Part shown: piece after piece, positions 10,599 through 21,775 of the stretch
How the letters are laid out: each line of letters begins with the position of its first letter
Position numbering within the stretch: the stretch's first letter is position 1
Source of the DNA: Gnetum montanum
Lineage: Eukaryota > Streptophyta > Gnetopsida > Gnetales > Gnetaceae
NCBI GenBank assembly: GCA_015680685.1
Contig: MNCI01008326.1
Coordinates: 106,300-170,299, forward strand
Direction: 5' to 3'
Length of the DNA stretch: 64,000 nucleotides
The notes under the pieces: model-generated
Seen by the model: only the letters and a program-made list of their open reading frames with translations
Told to the model about the DNA's origin: nothing
Databases searched by the model: none
Made by a program: the position numbers and the translations under genes

Positions 10599-11660
10599 CC
10601 TATCAATTCAACCACTCTTGTACCAATATTACCTCATCAAAATTTAGGATGAGGGTATCCTCATGATATCTTGAAATTAATAAGGTAACATCAGCAAAGA
10701 TGGAAGGTCCTACAAGGAAATAGCCAAACATTTAGCATTAACATAAGCATGTTTAATAACTAGTTAAAATGATAGAATACTTCAAATTTTAGTGACCATA
10801 GAACATTAGATGTTACAAATCTTATGTTTATCTTTCTTCTTCTTGTTTAGTGTGGCTTGATTAGAGGTTTGAGCTATAAAGGTGTGATCTTGGATGCTCT
10901 TAGAGCCCTCCCACTAGTTGTATATTGTCTAGTTGGCCACAAAGTTCTTATAGACAAGGTAGAAGTCTTTATTGTATCTACCAAATTCCTCTCTTAACTA
11001 TTCATACACAATAGTTTTGATTTGGGGAGCCTTGGTAAATACATCTAAGGTGGTTTGAGCCACCACTAAGATTTTATCATTAGTGATCAAGCCTTGATCA
11101 TTGATCCTATATCTACAAAAAGTTCATAAAATTAATAAGCTAGGAAAGCCAACTTAACGAGAAAAGTAACAAAAAAAATAAAAAATTATAACAACCATGC
11201 ATACCCCTATAGATGGTAAACTATGCTAGGTAGGCTGTACAACAATGTGTGGACTCTATGTGCCACCATCAAAGTATTGTTAGCATTATATTGACTATAC
11301 TCAGGCATAGCCCAAATCTTCATGAGGTAGCATGTTCTAATCATGTATACTAATTTTTCTATTTCATGAGGTGGTGAATCATTAGTGATGAAACTGGTGA
11401 TTAAATTGAATGCTTGAGGCATCAGTGTCTCCATTATGACCTTGGCCACATCTGCAAATAAGTGTGACCATAACATCACAGTGAAATTTTGCAAGACATA
11501 GGCAAGAAATTCCCTTACCCTTAGCTAAAACCATAGAGAGCTCTTCTCTAATGTCATGTTGGACAAATGGGTGTTTGCCTTAGGGCAGTTGATATAGCAT
11601 AAAATTCCCATAAACTCAACTACGATGAGTATGGGCTTCAAAAAGGCCTTGCATGGAAAA
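10599..11660 (-). pseudogene. Spliced antisense gene of the Tat-like element, 5' exons
   Basis: Upstream half of the antisense gene split by the Athila-like insertion. Four exons can be marked on the minus strand: 11,647-11,519 (acceptor TTCCATGCAAG, donor GTAAGG), 11,451-11,205 (acceptor TTATTTGCAG, donor GTATGC; peptide includes KLVYMIRTCYLMKIWAMPEY), 11,112-10,817 (acceptor TTTTTGTAG; peptide includes TNDKILVVAQTTLDVFTKAP), and 10,709 on to the insertion (acceptor TTTCCTTGTAG; GPSIFADVTLLISRYHEDT). Introns are short, about 60-110 bp, and T-rich before the acceptor. Translation continues in frame across the target site into the exon at 3,577. There are isolated in-frame stops, so it is a pseudogene. 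I do not recognise the N-terminal part. Further exons may lie above 11,660. Confidence 0.5.
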
Positions 11661-13639
11661 GAAAAAATATAACAACTAACCAAAATTTATGGGCAAGATT
11701 GTAAACCATCATAGTTAGGAGTGAAATTAGCCCCTAAAAAAAATTCCAAGGTGTTTATTCAAGGTTTTTCAAGGATTCAAAAACAACATCATTACAACCC
11801 TTATAGAAATTATGCATCATAGCAAAACAATCATGCCTTAGTCCAAAACTATATTGACAAAAAATATCCTTGAAACATAGAAAATAGTCATAAAAACAAA
11901 AAGCTTAATAAAAAGAGTAAAATATTTTATTTAATTAAAAATTTTATCTTAGAGCATAATTGCTATCCTCAGGCATTCCCAACACCATAGGAGATTGTTA
12001 AAAAAATTTCTTATTATGTCCATGTTGCCCATTCCCAAGGGGTACATTGTTAAAACCAAGAAAAACCTCTACACATGCAACCATATAGAAAAATTCATTA
12101 AAAAGTAACCATAGCTATCAATTCAATGATTCCACAACTATTTGAATCTAGAAATCATGAACTACACAACCATGACTAGAAACACTAACAATTCTCAAAG
12201 CATTTGACAGAAAAAGAAGAAAAATAAGTAATATGCTTACCATCAATGAAAAACCCCTAAATCATGTGATCGTAGTAAAAAATTTGTTAAAAATTAATGT
12301 TACCTATGATTTCAATGATTTTACTAGAAAAAAATCTTGGAATTATAAGCATTTAGCCATAGCTAACATATCCATGAACTTATATCCATTTCTACAGTAG
12401 ATACAAAAAACCAAACAATAACCTAGCCATCACATGAAAACACCACTCTTGCACAAGTTTACTAAAAAATCCATTCTAAGTCCAAATGGATTAATTCCAC
12501 CTCTATTGGAAAGATCAATCCATAGCCTATATAGCCACAACTAAGAAATAGCCAAAACCCCTACTGTTTACTTAGAAACAATTTGTGAATTTACATGAAA
12601 TTATGAAAATGGGCACAAAAATTGAACCACACAACCTCACTAAAATAGCCATGACTTCATCATTTCGAACCCACATCGAGTGAGAACACAACCAATGGAA
12701 ATCTTAAATGTAGGCATATAAACCAGTAACCTTATATTTTAAAAATATTTAGTCATTTTCTTAACAAAAAATTCATAAATTTACTTACTTTTTATATAAA
12801 AAATCCACCAAAAATCACAAAACTTACAAAATCCAACTTAATCTAGCCATGGATTATAGACCCAAATAATAAAACCAACTTATATAGATGTATAAATGCA
12901 TCAAATAATGTGTTAGGATTTTGTTAAAATTAAATTTATGACAAACATTGTAGCATAGATCTAGAAAAATAGCTCCATCCCCAAAATTTATCTAAAGAAC
13001 AACAAAATAGTAAACCTAATTTTGAAAATCAAATCTTCCAAAGAAAAAATTGTAAAATAACCTTATATATACATAGAACTAGCCAGAACATGAGTCAATA
13101 TTTCATCAGAATTTCATTTTATCCCCTCCCTTAGCATCGTTTTGACAATAATGATCATACACTAGCTAGGAAAATAAGAAAAATGACTAGAAACTGAAAC
13201 AAAAAAAGGCTAGAATTTGCATATCTTGGGAGAGCCATAAAGGATACTTGAATGGAGATTGGCCTAAGAAGCTTAGAGAGGGTTCTAGAAAACTCACCTA
13301 CCTTCTAAATCCTTGGGTTCTTGCTCTTACCTTCACATTGTTTTACCATGGTCACAACAACATTGAAAAACTTTGAAATATGAAAAGGATGAAGGTTCTA
13401 CATTGGCTAAAGGAGAGATGTGGTGCTTGTACATTGAAGGTGGATGGTGTTTTCTGAAAAAAATATTTTCTAAAGCTCTCTGCCAATGCATTGGTTACCA
13501 AGAATGAAAATCTTGATTGAAACTTATAACAATCAACCATAAAAATCTAAACCTAAACATCCTCCTGTAAATCCCTATTGCCAATTCAATTCACTAGAAT
13601 TCAAACTACAATAAAGTGGAAGATGGGGGGAGCATTTTT
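11661..13639. other. AT-rich stretch without recognisable gene
   Basis: Very A-rich on the plus strand with many 'tagccat' words, which on the minus strand resemble the 'atggcta' words inside the introns of the antisense gene. It may hold further introns or the promoter side of that gene. I see no domain, LTR end or RNA gene. Confidence 0.35.
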
Positions 13640-16600
13640 CCATGCTAGTATTGGTGAAAGACAAGTTCAATTTTCAAAATTTTGAATTTTGAATAGTAGG
13701 TCCCATCAGACACATCCCATATAACCTATTTTTAGCCTAGAAACTTTCTCAACACTAGGGTCTTAACCCGTTGGACACCTAGAATCATGTCCAATCCTTA
13801 ACCCCCATGCATCCACACTAATGATACCATGACTAGTGTGGATACATGCCTACCACCTCTTAAAACCCATAAAACCTAACTTTCTTACCATTTTTGGTAG
13901 CTATAGCTTACCTCATTCAACCCTGGGCTCTAAAATGAGGTTAAATCTTGCCAAGGTTAGAAATTTTGGGTTTCCATGCTAGAAAAACATTCCTTGGTGT
14001 CGAAAAATGGGGTTAACATCAATTCTTACCCCCAATTACCATATATACTATATTTTAACCCCAAAATGGGTCCACATGGCTTAGAAACAATCTAGTCACT
14101 CTTGGTAGCCCTAAAACCCCATTGAATTTAGTTGAAACTATTCAAAACCTTAGGATTTTTTGGATCAACATTCCAAGAATCCTCATCCATATTAGGTAGC
14201 ATGGATATATGTGGGAATGACCAAAATTACCTAAATTGATGGCCTAATAGCCATTTTTCAAATCTAACACTCACTAATAACCTTCAATAGCCTAATTTAA
14301 CCTTAAAACAAGTTAATTATTCACCTATAACTTCTTCCATGCTAGTGAACCTTTCCTTCATGCTACCCAATGTGAAGCCATTGTGGAAACCAAAGGGGTA
14401 TACAAGAAAACCTAATTTATGATCAAAAATAGCTAAATGGCTACCCTAGTGACTCATAGACCATGCTGGGACACTTTAGGACTTTTGGATTCTTCAAAAT
14501 TGATTAAAAATGGTACAAAACTACCATCACACACCACCAAGCCCAGCATGGATGAAGGAGGGGGGGTTTTAATTACATGAGGTACCTAGGAACCTCTAAA
14601 CTACTTTTTTTTTTACACCAGGTATTAATCTTCAACATTGGAAACTTCGAAGGTTGACATGCATGGTCGATTAACTATCAAAGGAGCCTACATCTAATAT
14701 TCCTATTTTATCCATAATTCTAGAGACCTCTTACGTGCTTCCTAGCATGGAAATAGTTTGGATGCAACTAGGAAGATCACTTGTAATCCTAGATGCATGA
14801 AAGAAACATCAAATTACCTTGTACTTGAACTAGAACCTTGATAGTCCTTTTGGAAGCCACAAAAATGTTAAAAATCAATAAAAATCAACCTTCTAAGGTT
14901 CTTACATGTTGGTGAGGATCTCATCCATGCTAAGCATCTTGGCCTGAGCATGGATGTATGGGGATGAAGCTAAAATTATTTAAGTGAGCTTAGAAATTGA
15001 TTTCTAGAAGAAACCTAAGGCTCCTAGAAACCACTAGACTTCCAGAAGTTGAATAAAATAAATCAAACTTGCCTCCCTTGGATTGTCCATGGTGACAGGG
15101 ATCCCATCCACACTAAAGATTCTAGCCACAATGTGGATTATTCAAGGTGAAGCCCAAAAACTACGTAAAAATCCTTGAAATGACCAGATTTTGAAATTGA
15201 CACTAGTAATCCTAGAGACCTACATGCATGCTAAAAGTGACAAAAAATAGAAAAAAATAGAGTTCCTTAGTTCTTCCACCTTGGCTATCATGGAAAAAAA
15301 TGGATAGCTTGAGGATGACTCAAAAATGGCCCTTAGACACTTGACAAAGACACTAGATAGCCTTGTGTGTAACCTAGGACCATGTTTACACCTTCCAAAG
15401 CTCTCAAACCCTATAAAAGTAATTCCACATTGCCAAAACGTTGTTTCCTTTGATCTTTATAACTAGATCCATGTTGGGCATCCCATACCTAGTGTGGAGA
15501 AAAGGGGGTAGGCCCAAAAACCACTTAGCAGCATCCAAAATTGCTAAAATTTAACCTTAAACACTAGGCCATGACCCTAGTAACTCTGGGAGCTGACATG
15601 CATAGTCGATTAAGATCCAAACTATCCTAGATCTATAATTCTTAATATTGGGGAAGGCCTCTTCCATGCTATAAATCATGAAAATAGCTTTAGAAAGCTA
15701 CCTTTCCACTTTTTGTAATAGATAGACACTGTTGGAGACTAAAAATGCACACTAGAGAATCCTAGGATCTCATAGCCTTAAGTGTGCACTCATTCAACTT
15801 CATTTTATCCTTTAAAATTCATCTACTCCCACTAGCATGGAAATAGTAGAGGGGGGGGGGGGGATAAAACTTTATATGCCCTCATATAGCCTTTAGAATC
15901 AATCAAAAAATTGGAAAATCACAATTTGCAAATTTTGGAGCCTAGAAATTTGGTCAACCTGCTACCAAACCATCCCAAAATCATAGAAAATGTGAACTCC
16001 TATTTTTCCAATTGGGGCCATCATTCTTAGAATGTAAAAGAAGGAAAAGAAATTTCAACTTGTTTTGGCACTCAAATCCATGTCAAATGGCCTTAAAACA
16101 AAGCTAGGAGATGCACATCTCCTAGATCTAAGTTCCATCTACTAGATTAACCATGTTTAATCTTGTTTTGGCTTGGATTTTTATTCTCCATGTTGAGGCT
16201 CTCCCATCCACATTGACTAGTGTGGAAATAGGGGCGTTAAGCTCTAAAATTTTCTTTTTGGCCTTTATCAACCTCTAAAGGGTTTAATTTTAACATATTT
16301 GGCCTTATGTTGCCTTGGGAAGGCATTGGAACCTTAATTATGATCCTTTGAATGTCCTAAAATTCATCTTCCTAGTTCCATGCTATGACCACCTTGTGTA
16401 GCATGGATCTAGCATGGAAGATGTTTTCAGGCTTCAAAGAGTGGTTCTAGGGGATGAAACTAATGCTAAAACTAGCTCATTCCCTTTGCCAATCAACTAC
16501 ATAGACATGAAAGCTACCATGAGTTAAAAATTAACCTAAAAATGCCCAAAAAACTAGTTGGATACTTCATCCATGCTAGAAATAATCCCTTCCACATTGG

Positions 16601-16650
16601 CCAACATGGGAATAGGTGAGATCCAACATGGAATCCTCAAAACGTTCATT
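13640..16650. repeat. Degenerate tandem array, unit about 185 bp
   Basis: About 16-17 diverged units. Each has a box with 'ccatgcta...' or 'ccacact...' followed by 'agcatggaaatagg' or 'tagtgtggaaataggggg' and a G-rich run, then 'aagcccta', then roughly 100 bp later 'actagcccatgaccctagtaac'. Boxes recur near 13,641, 13,806, 13,975, 14,185, 14,340, 14,535, 14,745, 14,930, 15,110, 15,285, 15,475, 15,665, 15,835, 16,205, 16,390 and 16,570; steps are mostly 165-210 bp. No coding potential. It lies between the antisense gene and the polymerase of the Tat-like element. Confidence 0.6.
15851..15863. repeat. G13 homopolymer
   Basis: Thirteen G residues in a row within one unit of the tandem array. 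Neighbouring units have G-rich runs at the same spot (for example near 14,560 and 15,505), so it grew from a G-rich position of the unit. Such a run can form a G-quadruplex and is prone to sequencing error. Confidence 0.6.
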
Positions 16651-17357
16651 TTTAGGTCCTAACAACCTAGAAACAGTAATAATTAATGTCTAAACTAGCC
16701 CATGACCTTTGTAACCTTAATTCATGGCCTAATAAGGCCTAAAACTAGACAAATCTAACTCTTTTGACCATGTTTTAATCAAAATTCATCATGGTTATCC
16801 TACTTTACCTTATTTTATCCTTGTTTTATCATATCATGTTCTTTTGTAAGAATTTTTGCATTGTTGACCTTATATAGCTTTGATAATACTTTTATTTTAT
16901 TTTGGTTATCCTTATTATAGCATATTATGTACTTGTTTAGCCTTTCATTGGTATTTAATGGTGGGGTTTGACCTTCCCTAATCACCATTTAACACCATGT
17001 GACCATGCCCCACTATGGCCTTAATATGGCATCATGGTCCACTATGGCCTTAAACTACCATCATGGCCTACTATGGCCTACAACGTATAAAATGGTGACC
17101 CATGTTAATCATTTGTAATATTACTTCTCATATTTCCCATGTTTGAACTTCATTTGACACTCATTAGACTTTTTTTGCTTGGTTTTACTCTATTTATAGC
17201 CTTACATGACCTTATTTGCATAAGAGTAGCATGCATTTACATAATTTTATAGCATTTTAGCATTATTTATTTTTTATTCTCCTAGGTGCCACTTAATATG
17301 CTTTTTGTTGACATGAAAGGTTAAATTATAATTACCTAAAATTAGATTAGACTACCT
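16651..17357 (+). other. Spacer upstream of Tat-like polymerase
   Basis: T-rich noncoding DNA with a second cluster of CATGGCC repeats at 17,001-17,080. A polypyrimidine stretch and 'ttctcctag' at about 17,270-17,286 would suit a splice acceptor just before the polymerase reading frame. Ogre-type elements are known to splice between protease and RT; the use of this site is only a suggestion. Confidence 0.35.
17001..17080. repeat. CATGGCC short repeats, cluster 2
   Basis: Four tandem variants of 'catggtccactatggccttaaac'. They have the same core as the clusters at 715-835, 27,994-28,107, 54,535-54,594 and 57,641-57,715. Confidence 0.6.
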
Positions 17358-20300
17358 TTGAGCCTAAGTAGGCCTCACAGTAATGTTGAATGGGGTATCT
17401 ATCCTAATTGCCTAGATCTCAAGCTTGAGAGTCTTGTCGATCGCACAGCCTTGATAAAGAAACCTCTAGAATGTCCTAAAAACCTAATCAAAACCATTGA
17501 CTTAGAGGTGGAAAACATAATCAACGACTTTCTAGTTGAGGTTCCTATCACAAGACACAGTGGTGTGAAGAAAACCCCTAAACTAAGTTCTTCACTAAAA
17601 CCTCAATAGGCTCAAGACATCATCAAAAGTCTTACAAGATAACATTAAGGCTTTTGCTTGCTCATATGAGGCTATGCTAGGCCTAGAACAACATTTATTC
17701 TAGCACAACATTGTACTTAATCCTAGCATTAAACCAGTTAAACAAAAAGTATGCAAGATTAGACTTTATTTGGCCTTAGTAATTCCTGATAATATCTCAA
17801 AACTCTACCAAGCATGTTTCATTAGAGCTTTTGACTATGCAAAATGGTTCTTCAACATAGTGGTAGTTCCTAAGAAAAATAAGAGTATCCATATTTGCAT
17901 TAATTTTTGAGACTAAAATAAGGAAACCATCAAGGATGGCTTTCCTTTACCTATTATTGATCAACTTATCAATACTATAGCCAAACATGCCTTATTGCCT
18001 TTTATGAATGGGTTCTTGGGATATAACCAAATTAGGATCATTTTAGAACCTTAACTTAGCATAACCTTCATGACTGTTTGGGGTACCTTTTGCTATACTA
18101 TGATGCCCTTCGGCCTTAAGAACACAAGAGCAACTTATCAATGAGCCATGACCTATATCTTTAGCAATTACATGTTAGGTTTGCTTAATGATTACATAGA
18201 TGACATAGTTGTTAAGTCCAAATTGACCAATGACCATGCTAATGATCTAGATCTTGTGCTTAAATGATGCCTCAAGTATAAGCTTAAGCTTAATCCTAAG
18301 AAATGTGTCTTCGATAATAAGATCAACAAGATGCTTAACTTTATAGTATCTAAAGTAGGGATAAATGTCAATCTTAATAAGATTAAGGCCATGTGCAAAT
18401 TAGCAGTACCTAACAACCTTAAGGAGCTTCAAGGATTACAAGGCATATTATAGTTTATTCGTAGGTTTATCACTAGGATTACAGATAAATTATAGTTCAT
18501 GCAAAACTTGCTTAAGAAAGGGATTCACTATGAGTGGATGGCTTAATGACAAGAGGACTTTAAAAACCTTAAGCAATATTTGGCATAACTACCAATAGTC
18601 TATACTTTGCAATAGGTTAAGCTATTTTACATCTACCTTACTATCTCCAACATGTCCATTTCTTCTCTACCTTGTCAAAAATGTGATGATGGAGCAAAGA
18701 TTCCAGAGTACTACCTTAGTCATGCATTAGTTGCCCACAACACCTGATATACTAAATTGAAGAACTATTGTCTAGCACTAGTCTTCTGATTGAAAAAGTT
18801 GATACACTACCTCTTTAGAAGCCAACTCAATGTCATTTGCAAAGATAACATGTTTAGAGCCATAATTTCCAACATCAAGGAAAGTAGTTGTATAGCCTAA
18901 TGGAAAGCCATAAGTGTGGAGTTTGACCTTCACCATATCTCTCAATCATGTGACCATGCATCCATAAATCCTGAGTTCCTTGATGATCATATCAACACTA
19001 TTAGCTAGGTACCTAAGGGATAGCACTTTGATAAAGCTTCAACTATCCATGGGACCAATGCAATTTCCATCATAACATTTTCATTTGCTAAAATTTGGTC
19101 CTTGACCTACCATTTTAAGTTTACATGTATTAATAACATAATGGAGTATGAGGATTTGATCAAAGTGATGATGATAGCTCATAACCTAGGAATTATATGC
19201 ATAACGTTCAAAGGAAATTTACAACTTATCATTAACCAAGTGACCAAGGTCTATGCATTCATAGCTAAATAATTATAATCATATTGTAACCTAGGGAAAT
19301 AATTATTATAGTATTTTGTAAATGTTGATATCCAACACATATCCCAAAATGAGAACGACATAGTCGATGTAATTGCAATGTTAGCCCTCAATGTAACATT
19401 AGATGTATTTAGTAAGTTTTCCACCTTAATCGTGAACTATGCTATTTCCATCACATAGAACAGTAAGGATACCTTTATGGCTATAGTTCATACTAGTCCT
19501 ACCAAGGAGTGGTATGATGATATTAAATTTTATCTTACGCATGGTGAATCTTCACAAGGCTTGACTACTACTGAAAAGGACATTATACATAAATGATCAA
19601 AGTAGTATGTCATTGTAGGTGATAACACATTATGTCAATGATCATATGAGAGCATATTGCTAAAGTGCTTGGGTAAAAATGAAGAAAGAACAATCCTAGT
19701 GTAGGTTCACAAGGGTATTTGTGAGGGACATATAGGACCTAGAGCTATGATTGCTAAGATTAGATGGTTAGGATATCATTGGCCCTATATGAAAAGTTAC
19801 TACCTACAGAAGATTAATTGTTGTGACACATGCCAATGGCATAACAACCTTATATACATACCACCAACTAAGTTACATACCACTCAGATAATTTGGCCAT
19901 TTTAATGATGGACATTGAATATCATCGAACCTAGAATGCCTAAATCTTCTACAAGAAATATGTTCATCATCACTACAATCAAATACTTTACTAAGTTGGT
20001 TGAAGCTATTCCCCTAAGGAATACTACATTTGAACAAGTATGTAAATTCATCTTAGATAACATTGTAGCCCATTTTGGCATACCCATGACCATCATTATA
20101 GACAATGGACCATAATTTAGTAGCCAAGAAACAAAGGATTCTATCACAACTTATGCATGAAGCATTCTTTCTCATCGCCTTATTACCCTCAAGCTAATGG
20201 ATAAGTAGAAGTAAGCAACAAGCCCATCATCAACCTAATCAAGAAGATGCTCAATAATAGCAAGAACAAATGGCATGAGCAGCTTGTTCATGCAGTTTGG

Positions 20301-20735
20301 GCCTATCATACAACTTACCACATGGTAACTAGTGTAACACCTTATAGCTTAATTTATGGTTTTGAAGTTGTTTTACCTCTTGAATTCCATGTACCATTTC
20401 TTTGAATGGCCTTAATAAACTTCATCAATGATGAACAAAGTAAGGAGTTGTGGACAATAGATTTGGACTTAGTGGAGGAGGAATGTATACAAGCACTTGC
20501 TCACATAGAGAATTATCAAGAAAGGTAGAAAAGGTAGCATCATCATAACTTAACAAATCATAAGATCAAAGAAGATGATTTAGCCCTCAAAGCCATCTAC
20601 AAACATGTAGATAAATTCTTAGCCAACTAGAAAGGGTCCTTCCTTGTTACTAGAGCCTACAACAATGGAGCATTTAGGATTATAGACAATGATGGGTTGG
20701 CTAATTTGATCAACCATTCCTATCTAAATCCTTAG
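17358..20735 (+). pseudogene. Tat/Ogre-like pol: RT, RNase H, second RNase H, integrase
   Basis: Near full-length decayed polymerase of a plus-strand gypsy element. The lead segment (17,358-17,609) is followed by FACSYEAMLGLE (known in Tat elements as FAWSYEDMPGLD). RT domain about 17,740-18,560: VVVPKKNKSIHICINF, MMPFGLKNTRATYQ and the catalytic YIDD at 18,193-18,204. Classical RNase H about 18,590-18,850 (IPEYYLSHALVAH). A second, RVT_3-like RNase H at about 19,080-19,330 (MEYEDLIKVMMIAHNLGI), the hallmark of the Tat lineage. Integrase: H2C2 zinc part 19,735-19,850 (CDTCQ), core 19,915-20,300 with IIDNGP keeping the second Asp and the SPYYPQANG block; the first Asp is replaced (TIKYFTK). 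C-terminal end at about 20,560-20,735. Many stops; inactive. There is no chromodomain. Confidence 0.85.
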
Positions 20736-21775
20736 CACATGTAACCTACATGTAGCCTAAACTCATTGTAATGTTATAACATGTGTTGTTTTCTTCGTTT
20801 TTTCATCCTCTTGGAGCTAGATTTACAAGATGAAGCTTGGGACTATCACAAGGGTACAACTCATTACAACAAGAAGTCAACATGCAATCTTGATTTGCAC
20901 AATTTGGTGAGTTTGTGTTGCTATGTCAATAGTTCTTACATGATTTCCGTCCATCTAACACAACTACTTGAGCCCAACACTATAACCTAATCATGACCTT
21001 CCATACCTTGAAAAGCAATGTTGACCTATGTTTGCCACTCATGCACTATGTTTGCATGACATCTTATCATCAAGCTCCATCCTTAAGTCCACTTGAATGC
21101 AGCAACATTCATTCAATGGAAAAATTATTAAGGCTATCAAGTGTAACATATCTTGTTTAATGGGATAACCCCCAATTCCATTAAGTGTAATGTAACTCAC
21201 TCAATAGGAAAATCATATCAAACCATGCCTAAAAATAAAACCAAATGCTTTCACCCCATAAAAAAAAGACATGGGAAAGAAAATTTTCAAGGGACTGAAT
21301 GGCCAATGAAGCCTCAAAGCCCAATGATCAAAGAAATCTTGGAGCAAGTGATTAGGCCCTCAAATGCATTTTCCAAGTGATCAATACTTTAAAATGTATT
21401 AGTCCCATGCTATAGCCATGATGCCAAAATTTGGAATGCATTGTTAACCTCCATGACCATCTCCCTAATGACCATTATTATCATCTCATCATAGCCTTAT
21501 CTCATCATCACAAGCACATTTTGACATGGTTTGACATGACTAGAATTCATTCTTTATTTTTTTTAATAAAGTTTCATTTTGTGTGCAATCTGCTTTTGCT
21601 TTCCAGTATTAGATCTACATTTTCTTTTTACATTATACATTTTCCATTCTATAAGTCCATGGGTGATCCTCCAAACCATTCAAGGCACCCTAAATCCTAT
21701 TTTCTTGGAGGCCCTAGGAATTCAGAGTTGAGTCTACTACATTTGATCTTTCAATTTTCCAGTGATTGATTTTTT
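20736..21775 (+). other. 3' untranslated region of Tat-like element
   Basis: Noncoding stretch between the integrase end and the presumed LTR. A short motif, 'tcattcaatgg...', is repeated near 21,107-21,210. The open frames at 20,781-20,990 and 21,431-21,769 show no domain and I regard them as chance. Confidence 0.4.

Noticed and set aside
13640-16650. Regular spacing suggesting a CRISPR array
   Set aside because: Units are about 185 bp, all parts are equally diverged with no constant repeat and unique spacer, and the context is a plant retrotransposon.
17740-18560. Polymerase motif YIDD taken as an endogenous pararetrovirus
   Set aside because: A second RNase H-like domain and a full integrase follow in order, and an LTR lies downstream; pararetroviruses lack integrase and LTRs.
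21431-21769. Plus-strand open frame of 112 codons
   Set aside because: Low-complexity His/Ile/Phe translation in the 3' untranslated part of the Tat-like element; no motif and no second copy.
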